DNA from: Candidatus Nomurabacteria bacterium
GTDB lineage: Bacteria > Patescibacteriota > Minisyncoccia > Phycocordibacterales > UBA9973
Direction of reading: 5' to 3'
NCBI GenBank assembly: GCA_943356455.1
Contig: CALRFB010000030.1
Location: forward strand, 1 to 6,691
Length of the DNA stretch: 6,691 bases
Shown piece after piece: positions 5,290-6,691 of this stretch. A program made the translations under genes and the position numbers. The notes below the pieces were generated by a model. The model ran no database searches. It was not told the DNA's origin and saw nothing but the letters and a program-made list of their open reading frames with translations. Each line of letters starts with the position of its first letter. Within the stretch, counting starts at the first letter, position 1.

Positions 5290-5874
5290 ATGTCGAAACC
5301 AACTGATTTCGGTGTTGGGCTTATGCACGAAACTGCTATCACCGCATCCAAAGTAGGATGGGAGCCCGATGATTTTGCAACTCTATCAAAAGATGAAAAT
5401 CTGATGAAATTGTTTCGCGGCGTACTACGTGGTACCCATGAAATAAAAGGAATTGAACACGTTATTGACTGTAATGCTCAACCGTTCATTCCCGACGGAT
5501 GGAAAGTACAAGAACACCAGAAAGGTGGCATGGTTAAGTTCGATGCTACAAAGACGGAGTTCTACCTCTCCAAAAAGCAAAAGGGCAGCACTATCGAAGG
5601 CAACAAGCTCCGCAAGGAACTTGAAGGCAAGAAAGTAATGAACGCTAACGTGCTCGATTACTTACTCGCTAACCCAAAAGCCATTCCTGATGACTGGAAG
5701 CAAGATGAAAAGGGGAATACCCGCTACATCTTTTTCTGGGGTACGATTTACCGCGACTCGGACGGCGGCCTCTATGTCCGTTACCTGTGTTGGCGCGACG
5801 GGCAGTGGCGCTGGAGCCTCTACTGGCTTGGCAATGTCTGGAGGTCGAACGACCCTGCGCTTCTCGCAAAATAG
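5290..5874 (+). CDS. DGR target protein with C-terminal variable region
   Basis: 194 residues from ATG 5290; an in-frame ATG at 5266 would add 8. Neither has a Shine-Dalgarno site. I prefer 5290 because the first ATG is tied up in a hairpin and MSKPTDFGVGLM is the more natural N-terminus. The first 150 residues are soluble, with no signal peptide or membrane helix, and contain a charged segment (GNKLRKELEGKKV, NANVLDYLLANP). The last 40 residues, about 154-194, are the variable repeat: FFWGTIYR leads into a Trp/Tyr/Arg-rich sequence that matches the template repeat downstream except at adenine-derived positions. The protein resembles small CPR target proteins that end in a variable aromatic scaffold, by analogy with C-type-lectin-like DGR binding domains. 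Its ligand is unknown. A terminator follows at 5968. Confidence 0.85.
   Translation: MSKPTDFGVGLMHETAITASKVGWEPDDFATLSKDENLMKLFRGVLRGTHEIKGIEHVIDCNAQPFIPDGWKVQEHQKGGMVKFDATKTEFYLSKKQKGSTIEGNKLRKELEGKKVMNANVLDYLLANPKAIPDDWKQDEKGNTRYIFFWGTIYRDSDGGLYVRYLCWRDGQWRWSLYWLGNVWRSNDPALLAK
5748..5869 (+). repeat. DGR variable repeat (VR)
   Basis: Aligns without gaps to the TR at +482 (6230-6351), with 98 of 122 bases identical. Of 24 differences, 19 are at TR adenines (to G, C or T) and 5 elsewhere. Clustered examples are TR AAC codons read here as CGC, CTC, TAC or GAC. It ends 3 bases before the target stop codon; the last 12 bases are identical to the TR, where an initiation-of-mutagenic-homing site would be expected. 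Confidence 0.93.
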
Positions 5875-5967
5875 TTCTTTACACTCGAACACTGTGACTT
5901 CTTTTGACCCTTTGATTTTTGTCCTTTGTCCGCGTTGAAAAAGTTTTGAAGGTTTTACAAATCTCCG

Positions 5968-5997
5968 TCCCTGCTCAAAAAGCAGGGATTTCTTTTT
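5968..5997 (+). terminator. Rho-independent terminator of the DGR target gene
   Basis: Perfect 8-bp stem TCCCTGCT/AGCAGGGA (5968-5975/5981-5988), 5-nt loop CAAAA, then TTTCTTTTT. It lies 94 nt after the stop codon. The T run is only on +, so it acts on target transcription. Confidence 0.88.
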
Positions 5998-6139
5998 ATG
6001 TTAAACTTGAAATGGTTTTAGGCGAATATGACGGCGGCTACGGCTACCGACTGCCGACGCCAGCATCTTCTCCATCCAGAATACTTGCGGCCACGGCTTC
6101 AAGTAGCGCGGTGTATTAGAGCTAAAAAAATGAAGATAT

Positions 6140-6167
6140 TTGGTACGCCGTGCTAGGTGATTATTAT
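6140..6167 (+). promoter_or_regulatory. Candidate promoter for the TR RNA
   Basis: TTGGTA (6140-6145), 16-nt spacer, TATTAT (6162-6167). A start near 6174 would give a leader of about 56 nt before the TR. The need for a separate promoter follows from the strong terminator at 5968-5997. The -35 match is modest. Confidence 0.35.
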
Positions 6168-6229
6168 CACAAATACGATACAATCCCGAGAGTATTCAAG
6201 GGGTGGTGCAATGGAAGGCACGTCGTGCA

Positions 6230-6351
6230 TAACCGCAACTCGAATGGCAACCTCTACGTCCGTTACCTGTATTGGAACGACGGTAGGTGGAACTGGAGCA
6301 ACAACTGGCTCGACAATGACTGGAAGTCGAACAACCCTACGCTTCTCGCAA
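6230..6351 (+). repeat. DGR template repeat (TR)
   Basis: The donor copy of the VR, in the same orientation, 360 nt downstream of the VR end. It has 35 adenines in 122 bases, many arranged as AAC/AAT codons in the VR frame: 21 of 40 codons carry A at position 1 or 2, all potential diversification sites. All 15 amino acid differences from the VR lie in these 21 codons. The A content on the + strand indicates that the template RNA is the + strand. Confidence 0.93.
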
Positions 6352-6364
6352 TCATCTTCACTTT

Positions 6365-6399
6365 CTCTCTCAACTAACCGTTGGGAGAGTTTTGTTTTG
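6365..6399 (+). terminator. Terminator or hairpin just downstream of the TR
   Basis: A 10-bp stem CTCTCTCAAC/GTTGGGAGAG (6365-6374/6380-6389, one G-T pair), loop TAACC, then TTTTGTTTT on +. It begins 14 nt after the TR and extends over the stop codon and last codons of the opposing avd gene. On - there is no T run. Besides terminating the TR RNA, it could act as a structural element for cDNA priming. Confidence 0.75.
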
Positions 6400-6691
6400 T
6401 CAGTTGCCCGTTCCAACCACCGAGCATCTTCCCGATTTCTTCGATCTTAACTGATAAGGCAATATATTTTTTATCGTCTATAGATTTGGTTTCCCAAAGG
6501 ACCATGAGCAGGATTTTGAGCGTATCTACTTTTCGCACCGCGAGACGCACGTACGGTTGCTTTTCTGACTTCGGTAAAAAACTTGCTACCGCTATGGCTT
6601 CCATTACTTCAACAAAAAATGTATCAATCCGAGTCCCCAGTGAGTAACGATGGGTTTTGGGTAATTCCTGATAATATCCATACCAATGAAT
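6374..6691 (-). CDS. avd: DGR accessory protein, Avd-like four-helix bundle (start beyond right edge)
   Basis: 105 residues are visible; the frame is open to the window edge, so the N-terminus is missing, though by family length probably only a few residues. An internal ATG at 6604 is not the start, because clear family sequence (PKTHRYSLGTRID) precedes it. The protein has the helical, charged pattern of the bAvd family, with conserved core around KVDTLKILLMVLWE, DKKYIALS and the signature EIGKMLGGW. In studied DGRs, Avd forms a barrel-shaped pentamer that binds the reverse transcriptase and template RNA and is required for mutagenic retrohoming. It runs opposite to the target and TR and ends 23 nt from the TR, tail to tail. 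No reverse transcriptase gene is visible. No terminator for avd is seen, so its transcript may run antisense into the TR. Confidence 0.85.
   Translation of the reverse strand: MHWYGYYQELPKTHRYSLGTRIDTFFVEVMEAIAVASFLPKSEKQPYVRLAVRKVDTLKILLMVLWETKSIDDKKYIALSVKIEEIGKMLGGWNGQLTKQNSPNG

Larger units (their letters stand above)
5875..6229. other. Intergenic stretch between target gene and TR
   Basis: It contains the target-gene terminator (5968-5997) and a candidate TR promoter (6140-6167). Between them, about 6025-6118 is distinctly more GC-rich than the flanks. It has no convincing start site or family match in either strand; the short open frames across it look incidental. It may be the remnant of a lost gene or part of the DGR control region. 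No reverse transcriptase motif (such as YxDD) was seen. Confidence 0.6.
6174..6399 (+). ncRNA. Putative TR RNA of the DGR
   Basis: The inferred transcript runs from the candidate promoter at 6140-6167 to the terminator at 6365-6399 and contains the TR. In studied DGRs, an RNA spanning the TR primes and templates error-prone cDNA synthesis by the reverse transcriptase-Avd complex, with misincorporation opposite A. A frame is open across the TR (6150-6377), but this is expected of a template that matches coding sequence and has no ribosome site; I treat it as non-coding. Ends are approximate. Confidence 0.45.

Noticed and set aside
6150..6377. 75-codon open frame on + across the TR
   Set aside because: It is open because the TR mirrors coding VR sequence; there is no ribosome site and the N-terminal part matches nothing, so it is treated as non-coding template.
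6374..6604. ATG 6604 as the start of the avd gene
   Set aside because: The frame continues upstream to the window edge with typical family sequence (PKTHRYSLGTRI), so this Met is internal.
1..6691. CRISPR array or insertion sequence
   Set aside because: No regularly spaced repeats, transposase motifs or terminal inverted repeats with target duplications were found.

Overview
The window looks like a chromosomal piece of a Candidate Phyla Radiation (Patescibacteria, probably Parcubacteria-like) bacterium. This is inference from several features: a threonyl-tRNA synthetase without a TGS domain, tRNA genes without encoded CCA, sparse Shine-Dalgarno sites, and a compact diversity-generating retroelement (DGR) whose target protein and accessory protein are of the type common in that group. 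No 16S rRNA gene is present, so lineage cannot be fixed here.

Layout from left to right. (1) Bases 1-1398: the 3' three quarters of gyrB on +, cut by the window edge. (2) 1400-1500: a two-way terminator with 21-bp perfect outer arms that enclose a second hairpin. (3) 1506-3305: thrS on -, convergent with gyrB. It is intact in frame over 600 codons except for a single in-frame TAA at 2964-2966 inside the editing-type N2 domain. (4) 3395-3831: three tRNA genes on + (initiator Met, elongator-type Met, Asp), with simple terminators after the first and third. A 75-bp tandem duplication upstream of tRNA-Asp copies its promoter region and first 9 bases. (5) 3954-4957: a 39-codon zinc-ribbon mini-gene followed 2 nt later by a membrane-anchored zinc-ribbon/trypsin-like serine protease. 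(6) 5097-6691: the DGR. It consists of a strong promoter and structured leader, a target gene whose last 40 codons are the variable repeat (VR), a terminator, a template repeat (TR) in the same orientation with its own possible promoter and terminator, and an Avd-family accessory gene on -, running off the right edge. The reverse transcriptase is not visible and should lie beyond 6691 or elsewhere.

The most informative signal is the TR/VR pair. Over 122 aligned bases there are 24 differences, and 19 of them fall on adenines of the TR (19 of 35 A positions changed, against 5 of 87 non-A positions). All 15 amino acid differences fall in TR codons with A in the first or second position. This is the hallmark of adenine-directed mutagenic retrohoming. 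Unusual points are the tail-to-tail arrangement of TR and avd, with the TR terminator lying across the avd stop codon, and the silent non-A differences suggesting that no complete homing event has occurred recently.

The left half is housekeeping (DNA supercoiling, tRNA charging, tRNAs). The right half is accessory: a probable cell-envelope protease and a protein-diversification cassette.
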